Below, piece after piece: positions 37,033 to 46,585 of a DNA stretch of 64,000 nucleotides. The DNA is from Frateuria terrea. Its GTDB lineage: Bacteria; Pseudomonadota; Gammaproteobacteria; Xanthomonadales; Rhodanobacteraceae. The notes under the pieces were generated by a model, which was given only the letters and a program-made list of their open reading frames with translations, ran no database searches and had not been told where the DNA came from. The position numbers and the translations under genes are program-made. Each line of letters opens with the position of its first letter. Position 1 is the stretch's first letter. The stretch is from contig NZ_FOXL01000003.1 of the NCBI RefSeq assembly GCF_900115705.1, forward strand, positions 1 through 64,000, given 5' to 3'.

Positions 37033-39564
37033 ATGCAAATTTTCAAGCGTCTGCTGCGCTGGGCCCTGGTCCTGGCCCTCACCGGATTCGTCCTGGCCAT
37101 CGCCGCCGTCGGAGTCGCCTACTGGCTGATCGCCCCTCGCCTGCCCTCGGTGGCGGTGCTGAAGGACTACCACATGCAGGTGCCGCTGCGAGTGCTCAGC
37201 GCCGACGGCAAGCTGATCGCCACCTTCGGCGAGACGCGCCGCATTCCGGTCGAAATCGCCAACGTCCCCGACAAGCTCAAGCACGCCGTGCTGTCGGCCG
37301 AGGACGCCGACTTCTACAACCATCCGGGCGTGGACTGGCACGGCATCGCACGCGCCGGCTGGCACGTGATCATCTCCGGCGGTGACAAGGGCCCGGGCGG
37401 CTCGACCATCACGCAGCAGGTGGCACGCAACTTCTTCCTGAGCCCCGAGAAGCTCTACTCGCGCAAGCTCATCGAGATCTTCATCGCGCTGCGCATAGAG
37501 AACGAGCTGACCAAGGACCAGATCCTGGAGCTCTACCTCAACAAGATGTTCCTGGGCCACCGCGCCTACGGCGTGGCCGCGGCGGCCGAGTACTACTACG
37601 GCAAGACGCTGGACCAGCTGACCATCGCCCAATGCGCGACCATCGCCTCGACCTTCCAGCTGCCCTCGCTGGTCAACCCGATCAATAGCCCCAAGCGCAT
37701 GTTGGCGCGTCGTAACTGGGTACTGGGACAGATGCTGGAGCATCGCTACATCAGCAAGGCCGAGTACGAGCAGGCAATCAGCGAACCGAACGACGCATTC
37801 CCACACGAACAGCCGATCGAGGTGGATGCGCCCTACCTTGCCGAGATGGTTCGCCTGCAGGCGCTCGACCGGCTGGGCAACGATGCGCTGACCGAGGGCT
37901 ACGTGGTGCGTACCACGGTGACCAGCACGCGCCAGCAGGCCGCCATCGACTCGATGCGCGATGGCCTGGTCGCCTATGACCGCCGCCACGGCTGGCGTGG
38001 CCCCGAGGCACATCAGGAGCTGCCGCCCGACGCCGGCAACGAGGGCCTGGATCGCCTGCTTTCCGGCTATACGGACATCTCCGGCATGCAGCCGGCGATC
38101 GTCACCGCGGTCAGCCCGAGCCTGGCCACGCTTTACCTGTCCAGTCACCAGACCGTGCAATTGGGCCTGGATGCGATGGCCTGGGCACGCCCCTACCGCA
38201 ACGAGAATCACATCGGCGCCGCCCCCAAGAGCGTCGATGCAGTGCTCAAGCGTGGCGACATCGTGCGCGTGGCGCGCAACGACAAGGGTGACTGGGAGCT
38301 GGCGCAACTGCCCAAGGTGCAGGGTGCGCTGGTGTCGGTGAACCCGGAGGACGGCTCGATCCAGGCGCTGGTCGGCGGTTTCAGCTTCTTGCGCAGCAAG
38401 TTCAACCGTGCCGTGATGGCCGCGCGCCAGCCCGGTTCCAGCTTCAAGCCCTACCTGTACTCGGCGGCCTTCGAACGCGGCTTCACGCCGGCGTCGATCG
38501 TCAATGACGCGCCGCTCGCCCTGCCTGACCCGTCGCGGCCGAACGGCCTGTGGACGCCGGAGAACGACGACGGCAAGTTCGACGGTCCGATGCGCCTGCG
38601 CGAAGCGCTGGTGCAGTCGAAGAACCTGGTCTCGGTGCGCCTGCTCGACGCGATCGGCGTGCGCTTCGCGCGCGACTACATCACCCGCTTCGGCTTTCCG
38701 ATCGATGCGCTGCCCAACAACCTGTCGATGGCGCTCGGCACCGCGTCGGTCTCGCCGATGGGCATGGCGCGCGGCTACGCCGTGTTCGCCAACGGCGGCT
38801 ACCTGGTCACGCCGTACTTCATCAAGGAGATCGACGATCGCGACGGTAAGCCGGTCTACGTCGCCAACCCGACCCGCGCGTGCCGAACCTGCCAGGAACG
38901 CCTGCTCGACACCCGCCCGCCCGGCCCGCCGCCGGCGGACGTGGGCGGCCATCCAGCCAACGCGATCGCCGCGGTGCCGGCCGGGGCCAGCACCGTCGCC
39001 GGCGTCGGCGATGCGGTGCTGCCGGCCGACGCGCACGGCGAGGCTACGCACCCGCCGCTGCTCGCACCGCAGGTCATCGACGTGCGCAACGACTACCTCA
39101 TCACTTCGCTGATGAAGGACGTGATCCTGCGCGGCACTGGCTTCGCGGCCAAGGCGCTGGGACGCGAAGACCTGGCTGGCAAGACCGGCTCGACCAATGA
39201 CCACCGTGATGCCTGGTTCGTCGGCTTCAATGGGGATTTGGCCACCTCGGTGTGGGTGGGCTTCGACGACTTCAGCTCGCTCGGCCGGGCCAACGGCGTG
39301 GGCGAGTTCGGCGCACAGGCGGCGCTGCCGATCTGGATGGAATACATGGGCACGGTACTCAAGGGCGCGCCGCCCAACGCGCTGCCGATGCCGCCGGGCA
39401 TCGCCACGGTGCAGATCAACCGCCAGAGCGGCCTGCCCACCTCGCCGGACGATCCGAACTCGATGAGCGAGATCTTCAAGGTGGAGGACGTCGATCGCCT
39501 GCGCGCCCAGGCCGCGCAGCAGCAGCAGAACCAGGACGAGCAGCATCCGTACGATATTTTCTGA
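37033..39564 (+). CDS. mrcA: Penicillin-binding protein 1A (transglycosylase/transpeptidase)
   Basis: 843-residue bifunctional peptidoglycan synthase. One N-terminal membrane helix (about 9-33) anchors it to the inner membrane. The GT51 domain carries the catalytic E90 in VLSAEDADFYNHPGVD and GGSTITQQVARNFFL. An OB-like domain is inserted before the transpeptidase, as in PBP1A. Transpeptidase motifs are S469-S-F-K, SKN in LVQSKNLVS, and K717-T-G in LAGKTGSTNDHRDAW. The C-terminus is Gln-rich. It is divergent from pilM. Confidence 0.96.
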   Translation: MQIFKRLLRWALVLALTGFVLAIAAVGVAYWLIAPRLPSVAVLKDYHMQVPLRVLSADGKLIATFGETRRIPVEIANVPDKLKHAVLSAEDADFYNHPGVDWHGIARAGWHVIISGGDKGPGGSTITQQVARNFFLSPEKLYSRKLIEIFIALRIENELTKDQILELYLNKMFLGHRAYGVAAAAEYYYGKTLDQLTIAQCATIASTFQLPSLVNPINSPKRMLARRNWVLGQMLEHRYISKAEYEQAISEPNDAFPHEQPIEVDAPYLAEMVRLQALDRLGNDALTEGYVVRTTVTSTRQQAAIDSMRDGLVAYDRRHGWRGPEAHQELPPDAGNEGLDRLLSGYTDISGMQPAIVTAVSPSLATLYLSSHQTVQLGLDAMAWARPYRNENHIGAAPKSVDAVLKRGDIVRVARNDKGDWELAQLPKVQGALVSVNPEDGSIQALVGGFSFLRSKFNRAVMAARQPGSSFKPYLYSAAFERGFTPASIVNDAPLALPDPSRPNGLWTPENDDGKFDGPMRLREALVQSKNLVSVRLLDAIGVRFARDYITRFGFPIDALPNNLSMALGTASVSPMGMARGYAVFANGGYLVTPYFIKEIDDRDGKPVYVANPTRACRTCQERLLDTRPPGPPPADVGGHPANAIAAVPAGASTVAGVGDAVLPADAHGEATHPPLLAPQVIDVRNDYLITSLMKDVILRGTGFAAKALGREDLAGKTGSTNDHRDAWFVGFNGDLATSVWVGFDDFSSLGRANGVGEFGAQAALPIWMEYMGTVLKGAPPNALPMPPGIATVQINRQSGLPTSPDDPNSMSEIFKVEDVDRLRAQAAQQQQNQDEQHPYDIF

Positions 39565-39627
39565 CGGCGACGGACCACTCACGCCGGATCGGCTCTGCTG
39601 CCGGTCCGGCCTTACCGGAGGAGTGAC

Positions 39628-40302
39628 ATGGCACGCGGCGAACACCATCGCATCCATGCGCACGATCGCCAGCAACGCAACCGCTTGCGGGTGGCCCAGG
39701 AGGCCGCCCGCCTGATGAGCGAGCACGGCATCCGCGACTTCCACCACGCCAAGCTAAAGGCCGCCGAACGGCTGGGCATCCAGGACGCGCAGGCGCTGCC
39801 GCGCAACCAGGAAATCGAACAGGCGCTGCGCGAACGCCAGCGCCTGTTCGATGCGGACAGCCAGCCGCAGCAACTCAAGGTGCGCCGCGAAGGTGCGCTG
39901 GAGGCCATGCGGTTCCTCGGCCGTTTCGATCCGCGGTTGGTTGGCCCGGTGCTGGAAGGCACGGCCGACGCACACTCTGCCGTCTGCCTGCACGTGTTCA
40001 GCGACGACCCGGATGAAGTGGCGCTGTTTCTGCGCGAGCACGGTGTTCCGGCCGAGGTGCAGACCCGCCGGCTGCGGCTCAGCCGGGAGGAACAGGCCGA
40101 CTATCCGGTGCTGCTGTTCGCCGCAGACGGCCTGCCGTTCGACCTCACGGTGATGCCGCGCGATGCCCTGCGCCAGGCGCCGCTGGACCGCATCGACGAG
40201 AAACCGATGCGGCGCGCGTCACTGGGGGCGGTCAAGGAGCTGCTGGCCGAACCGGACGCCGCCGACGAGTTCGAACGCATGCTGGCCGCGGCCCGCCGCT
40301 AA
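39628..40302 (+). CDS. Conserved hypothetical protein
   Basis: 224 residues, soluble, without signal peptide. The N-terminal half is helical and strongly charged (HAHDRQQRNRLRVAQEAARL, then SEHGIRDFHHAKLKAAERLG). The C-terminal half has alternating strands and helices with YPVLLFAADGLPFDLTVMP and ends ELLAEPDAADEFERMLAAAR. I recognise the family only as an uncharacterised gammaproteobacterial group, sometimes loosely labelled nucleotidyltransferase-like; no catalytic motif supports that name here. GGAGG lies eight bases before the ATG. It follows mrcA by 63 bases and ends before a strong terminator shared with gltA. Confidence 0.75.
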   Translation: MARGEHHRIHAHDRQQRNRLRVAQEAARLMSEHGIRDFHHAKLKAAERLGIQDAQALPRNQEIEQALRERQRLFDADSQPQQLKVRREGALEAMRFLGRFDPRLVGPVLEGTADAHSAVCLHVFSDDPDEVALFLREHGVPAEVQTRRLRLSREEQADYPVLLFAADGLPFDLTVMPRDALRQAPLDRIDEKPMRRASLGAVKELLAEPDAADEFERMLAAARR

Positions 40303-40393
40303 GCATCTGCTTCGCGGAAGCGCACCGGCCCGGATCCACCTGCAGCAACTGCCGCGCGGTAGCGCCCAACGGCGCCTCCGCGAGGACTCCAAA

Positions 40394-40426
40394 CGAAAGA
40401 GCCCCGGCATGGCCGGGGCTCTTTCG
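40394..40426. terminator. Bidirectional terminator between the conserved unknown gene and gltA
   Basis: CGAAAGAGCCCCGGC, loop ATG and GCCGGGGCTCTTTCG form a perfect 15-bp stem between two convergent genes. T-rich sides on both strands are part of the stem. Confidence 0.85.
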
Positions 40427-40446
40427 TATCGACGCAGCCGCTGCGT

Positions 40447-41742
40447 TCAGCGCTTGTCGACGGCGGTGTAATCGCGCACGTCCGCGCCGGTATAGATCTG
40501 GCGCGGGCGGCCGATGCGCGATCCCGGCGTCTCGTGCTGCTCGATCCAGTGCGAAATCCAGCCGGCAGTACGCGCGATGGCGAACATCACGGTGAACATC
40601 TCCGTCGGAATGCCCAGCGCCTTGTAGATGATGCCCGAGTAGAAGTCGACGTTCGGATAGAGCTTGCGCTCGACGAAATAATCGTCCTTCAGCGCGGCCT
40701 CTTCCAGCTTCATCGCCACGTCCAGCAGCGGATCGTTCACGCCCAGCTCGTTGAGCACCTTGTGGCACATCTCGCGGATGATCTTGGCGCGCGGGTCGAA
40801 GTTCTTGTAGACGCGGTGGCCGAAACCCATCAGGCGGAAGTTGTCGTTCTTGTCCTTGGCGCGGTTGACCGCAGTCTCCACGCGGTCGGGCGTACCGATT
40901 TCCTGCAGCATCTCCAGCACCGCCTCGTTGGCGCCGCCGTGCGCGGGGCCCCACAGCGCGGTGATGCCCGCGGCGATCGATGCATACGGGTTGGCGCCGG
41001 TGGAACCGACCAGCCGCACGGTCGACGTGGAGGCGTTCTGCTCGTGGTCGGCGTGCAGGATGAACAGCAGGTCCAGCGCCTTGGCCGCCACCGGGTTCAG
41101 CTGCAGCGGCTCGCTTGGTACTTCGAACATCATGTGCAGGAAGCGCTCGACATACTCGAGGTTGTTCCGCGGATAACGGAACGGCCAGCCTATCGAGTAG
41201 CGGTAGCAGGCCGCGGCGATCGTCGGCATCTTGGCGATCAGCCGGATCGCGGCAAGCTTGCGGTCATTCGGATCGTCGACGTTGAGGTCGTCGTGGTAGA
41301 ACGCCGACAGCGAGGCGACCGAAGCGGCGAGCATCGCCATCGGGTGCGCGTCGTGATGGAAACCCTGGAAGAAGTTCTTCAGCGACTCGTGCATCATCGT
41401 GTGATGCGTGATCTGGTGCTCGAAGGTCGCGAACTCGCCCTTCTTCGGCAGCTCGCCGTTGAGCAGCAGGTAGGCCACTTCGAGGAAGGTCGACTTCTCG
41501 GCCAACTGCTCGATCGGGTAGCCGCGGTACAGCAGCACGCCCTTGTCGCCGTCGATGTAGGTGATCGCGCTCTTGGTGCTGGCGGTCGAACCGAAACCCG
41601 GGTCGTAGGTGAAGTGGCCGGTGTCCTTGTACAGCGTGCCCAGGTCGATGCACGAAGGCCCCAGCGTGCCGCTCAGCAGGGGCAGCGTGCTGCTGCGGTT
41701 GCTCGATTCATCGACGAGCTTGACGACCTTCGGATCGGACAC
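40447..41742 (-). CDS. gltA: Citrate synthase (type II)
   Basis: Condenses acetyl-CoA and oxaloacetate to citrate, the entry to the TCA cycle. The 431 residues and the extended N-terminal domain fit the hexameric, NADH-sensitive proteobacterial type. Catalytic residues are the histidine in [10 protein letters not shown], the histidine in GFGHRVYKN and the aspartate in PNVDFYSG. The GTG start at 41742 follows AAGGAGG at ideal spacing; the open frame extends further upstream but without family similarity. It is monocistronic, ending at a strong terminator. Confidence 0.97.
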   Translation of the reverse strand: MSDPKVVKLVDESSNRSSTLPLLSGTLGPSCIDLGTLYKDTGHFTYDPGFGSTASTKSAITYIDGDKGVLLYRGYPIEQLAEKSTFLEVAYLLLNGELPKKGEFATFEHQITHHTMMHESLKNFFQGFHHDAHPMAMLAASVASLSAFYHDDLNVDDPNDRKLAAIRLIAKMPTIAAACYRYSIGWPFRYPRNNLEYVERFLHMMFEVPSEPLQLNPVAAKALDLLFILHADHEQNASTSTVRLVGSTGANPYASIAAGITALWGPAHGGANEAVLEMLQEIGTPDRVETAVNRAKDKNDNFRLMGFGHRVYKNFDPRAKIIREMCHKVLNELGVNDPLLDVAMKLEEAALKDDYFVERKLYPNVDFYSGIIYKALGIPTEMFTVMFAIARTAGWISHWIEQHETPGSRIGRPRQIYTGADVRDYTAVDKR

Positions 41743-41903
41743 GGGAACCTCCTTCGCAAAAGACGTACCGGAGGCATCCGCGAAAAGGCACCACCCGGCA
41801 AGGGAATGGCATCGCGCTGGGGAAAGCGGTCGATGCAACCGACGCATTATCGCACATCGGCCGCCTCAACATCCGCCCGCGGATGGACCGACGGGCATGC
41901 AAA

Positions 41904-41940
41904 AGGACACGGGGCGAGCCGCTGGCCCGCCCCGTGTCCT
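41904..41940. terminator. Intrinsic terminator downstream of rpmE2
   Basis: AGGACACGGGGCG and CGCCCCGTGTCCT form a perfect 13-bp stem with an 11-base loop. On the minus strand the stem is followed by TTT. It lies between rpmE2 and gltA, both on the minus strand. Confidence 0.75.
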
Positions 41941-41994
41941 GCGTCGATTCACTGGCCCGCCACTGCCGCGGCGGCAGGCCCGGGTGCGACCGGC

Positions 41995-42240
41995 TTACTT
42001 CTGGCCGTAGCGACGGCGGAACTTGTCCACGCGGCCGCCAGCGTCGATGTTCTTCTGCTTGCCGGTGTAGAACGGGTGCGAATGGCTGGAGATATCCACC
42101 TTGACCAGCGGGTACTCGTTGCCGTCTTCCCACTTGACGGTTTCCTTGGTGGAGATCGTCGAGCGCGTCAGAAACGCGAAGTCGGACGACAGGTCCTGGA
42201 ACACCACCGGGCGGTAGTTGGGATGGATATCGGGCTTCAT
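41995..42240 (-). CDS. rpmE2: 50S ribosomal protein L31 type B
   Basis: 81 residues. The N-terminus [20 protein letters not shown] and the stretch [20 protein letters not shown] with final RRRYGQK are diagnostic of L31 type B. The zinc-binding cysteines of type A L31 are absent, so this form can replace the zinc protein, and in many bacteria it is made under zinc shortage through Zur. No clear Zur box was seen in the 109-base upstream gap. The start is ATG 42240. Confidence 0.96.
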   Translation of the reverse strand: MKPDIHPNYRPVVFQDLSSDFAFLTRSTISTKETVKWEDGNEYPLVKVDISSHSHPFYTGKQKNIDAGGRVDKFRRRYGQK

Positions 42241-42349
42241 GACGGACTCAAAGCGGCGGGTGAAAAGAGCGGCATTGTAGCGACCGGGTGACGGCGGGGT
42301 CAACTTGCCTTTGGAAGCGGAGAGCCCGCCGCCCACACGCCAGCGCAGC

Positions 42350-43282
42350 TCAGTACACCCCGAGCGCCCGTTGCACCATGGCCGCGAACCGCTCCTGGTC
42401 CAGCTCCAGCACCACGTTGGCGTTGACAGGGCGACCCAGCCGGCCGGACCAGTCCACCACGGTGGCGCCCCGGGTCAGCCGACCGTCCAGTTCCACCGCC
42501 ACCGCGCGCCGCTCGCTGCGCACCACCACCGCCGGGTCGATCGCCACGGCCATCGCCAGCGCGTCGGCGGCGATGATGCCGCGCCGGCCGCGCTCGCGGT
42601 TGGCCCTGCGCGCCACCTTGCAGATGTCGGCGTAGAACTGCGCGCGCCCGTCCCCGGCCACGATCCAGCCGTCGAACACGTCCTCGTCGAAGGCATGACG
42701 CAGGGTCAGTTCCCAGTCGACCAGATCGAAATCCCCGAAGGCCTCGAACACCACATGCGCGGCCTCGGGGTCGAAGCCGACGTTGAACTCGGCGGGTACG
42801 CGGCCGGTGTTGCCCTGCCCGGTTACCGCGCCCCCCATCACCACCAGCCGCTTCACCCTCCGCGGCAGGGTCGGATCCAGCCGCAGTGCCAGCGCCACGT
42901 TGGTCAGCGGCGCCAGCGCGACCAGCGTCAATTCACCGGGGCGCTCCCGGGTCAGGCGCAGCAATGCCAGCGCCGCCGCTTCGTCGGCAGCCGGGTGGCC
43001 AGGATCGGCGAAGCCGACGTCACCGAAGCCGTCGCGGCCATGCACGAACGCCGCATCTTCCTCGGGCAGGCGCACCAGGGGCGTGGCACATCCCGGGAAT
43101 ACCGGCGTGCCGGCGCCCAGCAGCTTGACCAGCACGCGCGCGTTGCGCACCGTGTGTTCCAGGCCCACGTTGCCGGCCGCGATGGAAAGGCCGGCGACGT
43201 CGGCGTGCGCATACGCCATCAGGATGGCCAGCGCGTCGTCCACGCCAGGGTCGGTATCGATCAGGAGCTGTGGTCGAGTCAT
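42350..43282 (-). CDS. Ribonucleoside hydrolase (inosine-uridine preferring family)
   Basis: 310 residues. The N-terminal motif [18 protein letters not shown] provides the calcium-binding aspartates (D9, D11, D15, D16). [17 protein letters not shown] and [20 protein letters not shown] with the conserved asparagine and FDPEAA match the IU-nucleoside hydrolase fold. It cleaves the N-glycosidic bond of nucleosides for base salvage; purine or pyrimidine preference cannot be set from sequence alone. It stands alone between rpmE2 and recG on the minus strand. Confidence 0.92.
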   Translation of the reverse strand: MTRPQLLIDTDPGVDDALAILMAYAHADVAGLSIAAGNVGLEHTVRNARVLVKLLGAGTPVFPGCATPLVRLPEEDAAFVHGRDGFGDVGFADPGHPAADEAAALALLRLTRERPGELTLVALAPLTNVALALRLDPTLPRRVKRLVVMGGAVTGQGNTGRVPAEFNVGFDPEAAHVVFEAFGDFDLVDWELTLRHAFDEDVFDGWIVAGDGRAQFYADICKVARRANRERGRRGIIAADALAMAVAIDPAVVVRSERRAVAVELDGRLTRGATVVDWSGRLGRPVNANVVLELDQERFAAMVQRALGVY

Positions 43283-43385
43283 GCGGAGCCTGGGGCAAAA
43301 CGGCTAGCTTAGGGCATCGGGCACGGCAGCCGACATCCGTTCGGCGCGTTGGATCGAAGGCGGTTGCGCGTGCAGCCACGCACGC

Positions 43386-45500
43386 TCAGGCATGAACATA
43401 GCGCGCCGCAGCGCCGATCCAGCGTTCGATCAGCCGTTCGGCCGCGCGCGGCTGCTCCTTAAGCATGGCTTGGCCGACCTGCTGCACCGCCGGCAGCAAA
43501 TACGCGTCGCGCGCGAGATCGGCGATGCGAAAGGCGAGCTGGCCGGTCTGGCGCGTGCCGAGCACCTCGCCCGGACCACGCAATTCCAGGTCCTTCTCGG
43601 CGATGCGGAAGCCGTCGCAGGTCTCGCGCATCACATTGAGCCGCTCGCGCGCGAGCTGGCCCAGCGGGGGCTGGTAGAGCAGCACGCAGTTGGACGCCAC
43701 CGCGCCGCGGCCGACGCGGCCACGCAACTGGTGCAGCTGGGCAAGGCCGAGCCGCTCGCTGTTCTCGATCACCATCAGGCTGGCATTGGGTACGTCCACG
43801 CCGACCTCGATGACCGTGGTGGCCACCAGCACGGCCAGGCCGCCGCCTTTGAACGCGTCCATGACCGCCTGCTTCTCCTTCGGCTTCATGCGCCCGTGGA
43901 TCAGGCCGACCCCGCAACCGCCGAGTGCGGCGGAGAGTTCCGCGTGCGCCACCTCCGCCGCTTGCGCTCGCAACTGCTCGGATTCCTCGATCAGCGTGCA
44001 TACCCAGTAGGCCTGCCGCCCTTCCGTGCAGGCGGCGCGGATGCGCTCGATCACTTCGGCACGACGCGCGTTGGAGACCGCCACCGTCTGCACCGGCGTA
44101 CGGCCAGGTGGCAGTTCATCGATGGAGGAGACGTCAAGGTCGGCGTAAGAACTCATCGCCAGCGTGCGGGGGATCGGCGTAGCCGTCAGCACCAGTTGGT
44201 GCGGAACCAGCCCGCCCTCCAGTCCCTTGTCGCGCAACGCCAGGCGCTGCTGCACGCCGAAGCGGTGCTGCTCGTCGACGATGACCAACCCCAGGCGACC
44301 GAAGACCACACCCTCCTGCATCAGCGCGTGCGTGCCGACCACCACTGGCGTGCCGCCCGCCACGCGGGCCAGCGCGCTCGTGCGCGCCTTGCCCTGTTGC
44401 TTGCCAGCCAGCCATTCGACCGCTACGCCGAGCGGTTCCAGCCAATGCCGGAAACTGCGCAGGTGCTGCTCGGCCAGCAGCTCGGTGGGCGCCATCAATG
44501 CCACCTGCCAGCCTGCCTCGACGGCGGCCAGGGCGGCCAGGGCCGCCACTGCGGTCTTGCCGCTGCCGACGTCGCCCTGGACCAGGCGCAGCATCGGCTT
44601 GGCCTGCGCAAGATCGGCGAACACATCGCGCGTCACCCGCTGCTGTGCGCCGGTCAATTCGAACGGCAGGCCTTGGACGAAACGCCGACGCAGCTCGCCG
44701 GCGCCATCGAGTACCGCCGCGCGCCGCCGCCGCACCGCCGCTCGCATGCGCTTGAGGCTCAGGTGCTGGGTCAGCAACTCCTCGAAGGCGAGGCGCTGCT
44801 GTGCCGGATGCCGGCCGTTGACGAGTTCCGCCAGCGGCGCATCCGGTGGCGGGCGATGTACGTACAAAAGGGCCTCGCGCAATGAGGTGAGCCCGTGCGC
44901 CGCGCACAGCGATGGTGGGATCAGTTCCAGCGCCGCATCGGGCGGCAGCACTGCGAGCGCCTTGCCGATCACCCCCGCCAGCCGCTTCTGGCCGAGGCCT
45001 TCGGTGGTCGGATAGACCGGGCTCAGGCGCTCGTCGACCGCCACCGCCTCGCCCTCGGCCACGCGCTGATACTGCGGATGCACCATCTCCAGGCCCTGCG
45101 CTCCGTGGCGTACCTCGCCATAGCAGAGCACCCGCAGGCCGGGCCTGAGCTGCTCGGCCTGCGCGCGATGGAAATGGAAGAAGCGCAGCAGCAGCGTTTG
45201 GCGCGAGTCGTCGCCGATGGCGACCTTGAGCTGCGGCCGGTAGCGGAAACCGCGCTCGACCGCCTCGACCGTGCCCAGCACCTGCGCACGCTCGCCGGCC
45301 CGCAGTTCGGCAATGGCGGTGACGCGGGTCTTGTCCTCATAGCGCAGCGGCAGGTGGAACCACAGGTCTTGCACGCGCTCCAGCCCGAGCTTGGCGAGCG
45401 TGGCCGCCAGTGCCGGGCCGACACCAGGCAGCGTACCGATCGGCGACAGGCCGGGATCGGCGGCGATCGGCGTGAAGGCGTGGGCGCTACGGGCGGGCAT
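43386..45500 (-). CDS. recG: ATP-dependent DNA helicase RecG
   Basis: 704 residues. The wedge/OB domain is N-terminal (about 20-200). Helicase motifs are VQGDVGSGKTAVAALAAL (Walker A), VIVDEQHRFGVQQR (DEQH instead of DEAH), LTATPIPRTLAM (motif III), VATTVIEVGVDVPNASLM (motif V) and HQLRGRVGRG (motif VI). The TRG motif region is at the C-terminus (GPGEVLGTRQTGQLAFRIAD). It reverses stalled forks and processes Holliday junctions. It is last in the line rpoZ-spoT-isochorismatase-ridA-recG on the minus strand. Confidence 0.97.
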   Translation of the reverse strand: MPARSAHAFTPIAADPGLSPIGTLPGVGPALAATLAKLGLERVQDLWFHLPLRYEDKTRVTAIAELRAGERAQVLGTVEAVERGFRYRPQLKVAIGDDSRQTLLLRFFHFHRAQAEQLRPGLRVLCYGEVRHGAQGLEMVHPQYQRVAEGEAVAVDERLSPVYPTTEGLGQKRLAGVIGKALAVLPPDAALELIPPSLCAAHGLTSLREALLYVHRPPPDAPLAELVNGRHPAQQRLAFEELLTQHLSLKRMRAAVRRRRAAVLDGAGELRRRFVQGLPFELTGAQQRVTRDVFADLAQAKPMLRLVQGDVGSGKTAVAALAALAAVEAGWQVALMAPTELLAEQHLRSFRHWLEPLGVAVEWLAGKQQGKARTSALARVAGGTPVVVGTHALMQEGVVFGRLGLVIVDEQHRFGVQQRLALRDKGLEGGLVPHQLVLTATPIPRTLAMSSYADLDVSSIDELPPGRTPVQTVAVSNARRAEVIERIRAACTEGRQAYWVCTLIEESEQLRAQAAEVAHAELSAALGGCGVGLIHGRMKPKEKQAVMDAFKGGGLAVLVATTVIEVGVDVPNASLMVIENSERLGLAQLHQLRGRVGRGAVASNCVLLYQPPLGQLARERLNVMRETCDGFRIAEKDLELRGPGEVLGTRQTGQLAFRIADLARDAYLLPAVQQVGQAMLKEQPRAAERLIERWIGAAARYVHA

Positions 45501-45597
45501 GGATGGCTAGCCTAGCCCAGCGTCCCGCCGGGATGCAGCATGCCGATGTGGGTGCAGGCCGCGCCGGGCGGTCAGGCCGCGGCGCGGCACATGGGCT

Positions 45598-45981
45598 TCA
45601 GTCGAGCACCATGATCGCGTCGATCTCCACTTGCGCGCCCTTGGGCAGCGCCGAAACCTCGATGGTGGAGCGCGCCGGGTATGGCTGCTGGAAGTAATCG
45701 GCCATCACTGCGTTGACCGCGGCGAAGTTGGCCAGATCGGTGACGTAGATGCCCACGCGCACGAACTGCGAGAACGACCCGCCCGCTGCCTTGGCCACTG
45801 CGGCGAGGTTGTCGAACACGCGCCGCGTCTGCGTGCTGATGTCGCCTTCGACCAGCGTGCCGGTGGCCGGATCCAGCGGGGTCTGGCCGGAGAAGTACAC
45901 GGTGTTGCCGTGGCGCACGGCTTGCGAGTAGGGGCCAATCGCGGCGGGCGCCTGCTCGGAATGGATGATGCTGCGGGACAT
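45598..45981 (-). CDS. ridA: RidA-family enamine/imine deaminase
   Basis: 127 residues. Hydrolyses reactive 2-aminoacrylate and related imines formed by PLP enzymes. The family arginine that binds the substrate carboxylate is R104 in YPARST, and E119 in QVEIDAI is the second active-site residue. The N-terminus includes IGPYSQAV and FSGQTPLDP, also typical. It sits 97 bases upstream of recG, as is common in Xanthomonadales. Confidence 0.95.
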   Translation of the reverse strand: MSRSIIHSEQAPAAIGPYSQAVRHGNTVYFSGQTPLDPATGTLVEGDISTQTRRVFDNLAAVAKAAGGSFSQFVRVGIYVTDLANFAAVNAVMADYFQQPYPARSTIEVSALPKGAQVEIDAIMVLD

Positions 45982-46051
45982 GGTGGGCCTCGTGGCAGTA
46001 GGGCCCCTCAGTGTAAACCGGCCGCGCCGGCGTCCGGTCAGCGGTACCCGG

Positions 46052-46582
46052 TCAGAAGGGGATCGCGTCGTGCCTGGCGATGCCCACGTCCACGCCCGGG
46101 TAGCGCAGGCCGGCGAAATAGCCGTTGGTGTGCGCGACGATCTGCTCGCCGCTCAGCATGACGCCGCCGAACTCGGCCGCGGTGGTGGTGTGCGCGTCGC
46201 TGGCCAGCACCACGGCGTAGCCCTCGGCCGCCGCACGCTGCGCCGTGGTGCGGATGCAATAGTCGGTCTGTGCGCCGGCGATCACCAGGCGGCGCACGCC
46301 TCGTGCCTCCAGCAGGGCGTGCAGTGGCGTGTCGGCAAAGGCGTCGTAGAAGGTCTTGGACACCCGCGGCTCTACCGGTGCCGGCACCAGGCCGTCCGCG
46401 AGCCGCCAGGAGGCGCTGCCGACGGGCAGATCCTGTGGTCGACGTGCTGCACCCACACCACCGGCGCGCCGGCCGCGCGCGCGCTCGACCAGCGCGCAGG
46501 ACCGGGCCACCACGCCGCCGGCGTCGAAGCAGTCCTGGAGCACGCCCACCTGCAGGTCGATGACGAGCAGCGCCGTCGTCAT
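46052..46582 (-). CDS. Isochorismatase-family cysteine hydrolase with internally displaced frame
   Basis: 176 residues. The catalytic triad of the family is present: D9 (VIDLQ), K76 (VSKTFYDAF) and C109 (QTDYC). Between codons 37 and 49 (46436-46474) the predicted protein reads [13 protein letters not shown], unlike the family, while the next frame over the same bases reads [12 protein letters not shown], the expected core strand. Two compensating frameshifts would explain this; they may be sequencing errors or real. Substrate unknown; the family cleaves ether bonds or amides. It begins three bases after the spoT stop on the same strand. Confidence 0.8.
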   Translation of the reverse strand: MTTALLVIDLQVGVLQDCFDAGGVVARSCALVERARGRRAGGVGAARRPQDLPVGSASWRLADGLVPAPVEPRVSKTFYDAFADTPLHALLEARGVRRLVIAGAQTDYCIRTTAQRAAAEGYAVVLASDAHTTTAAEFGGVMLSGEQIVAHTNGYFAGLRYPGVDVGIARHDAIPF

Positions 46583-46585
46583 CGT

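Noticed and set aside
43368-43385. Short inverted repeat GCGTGC/GCACGC next to the recG stop
   Set aside because: Six-base stem with no T tract; too weak to call a terminator.
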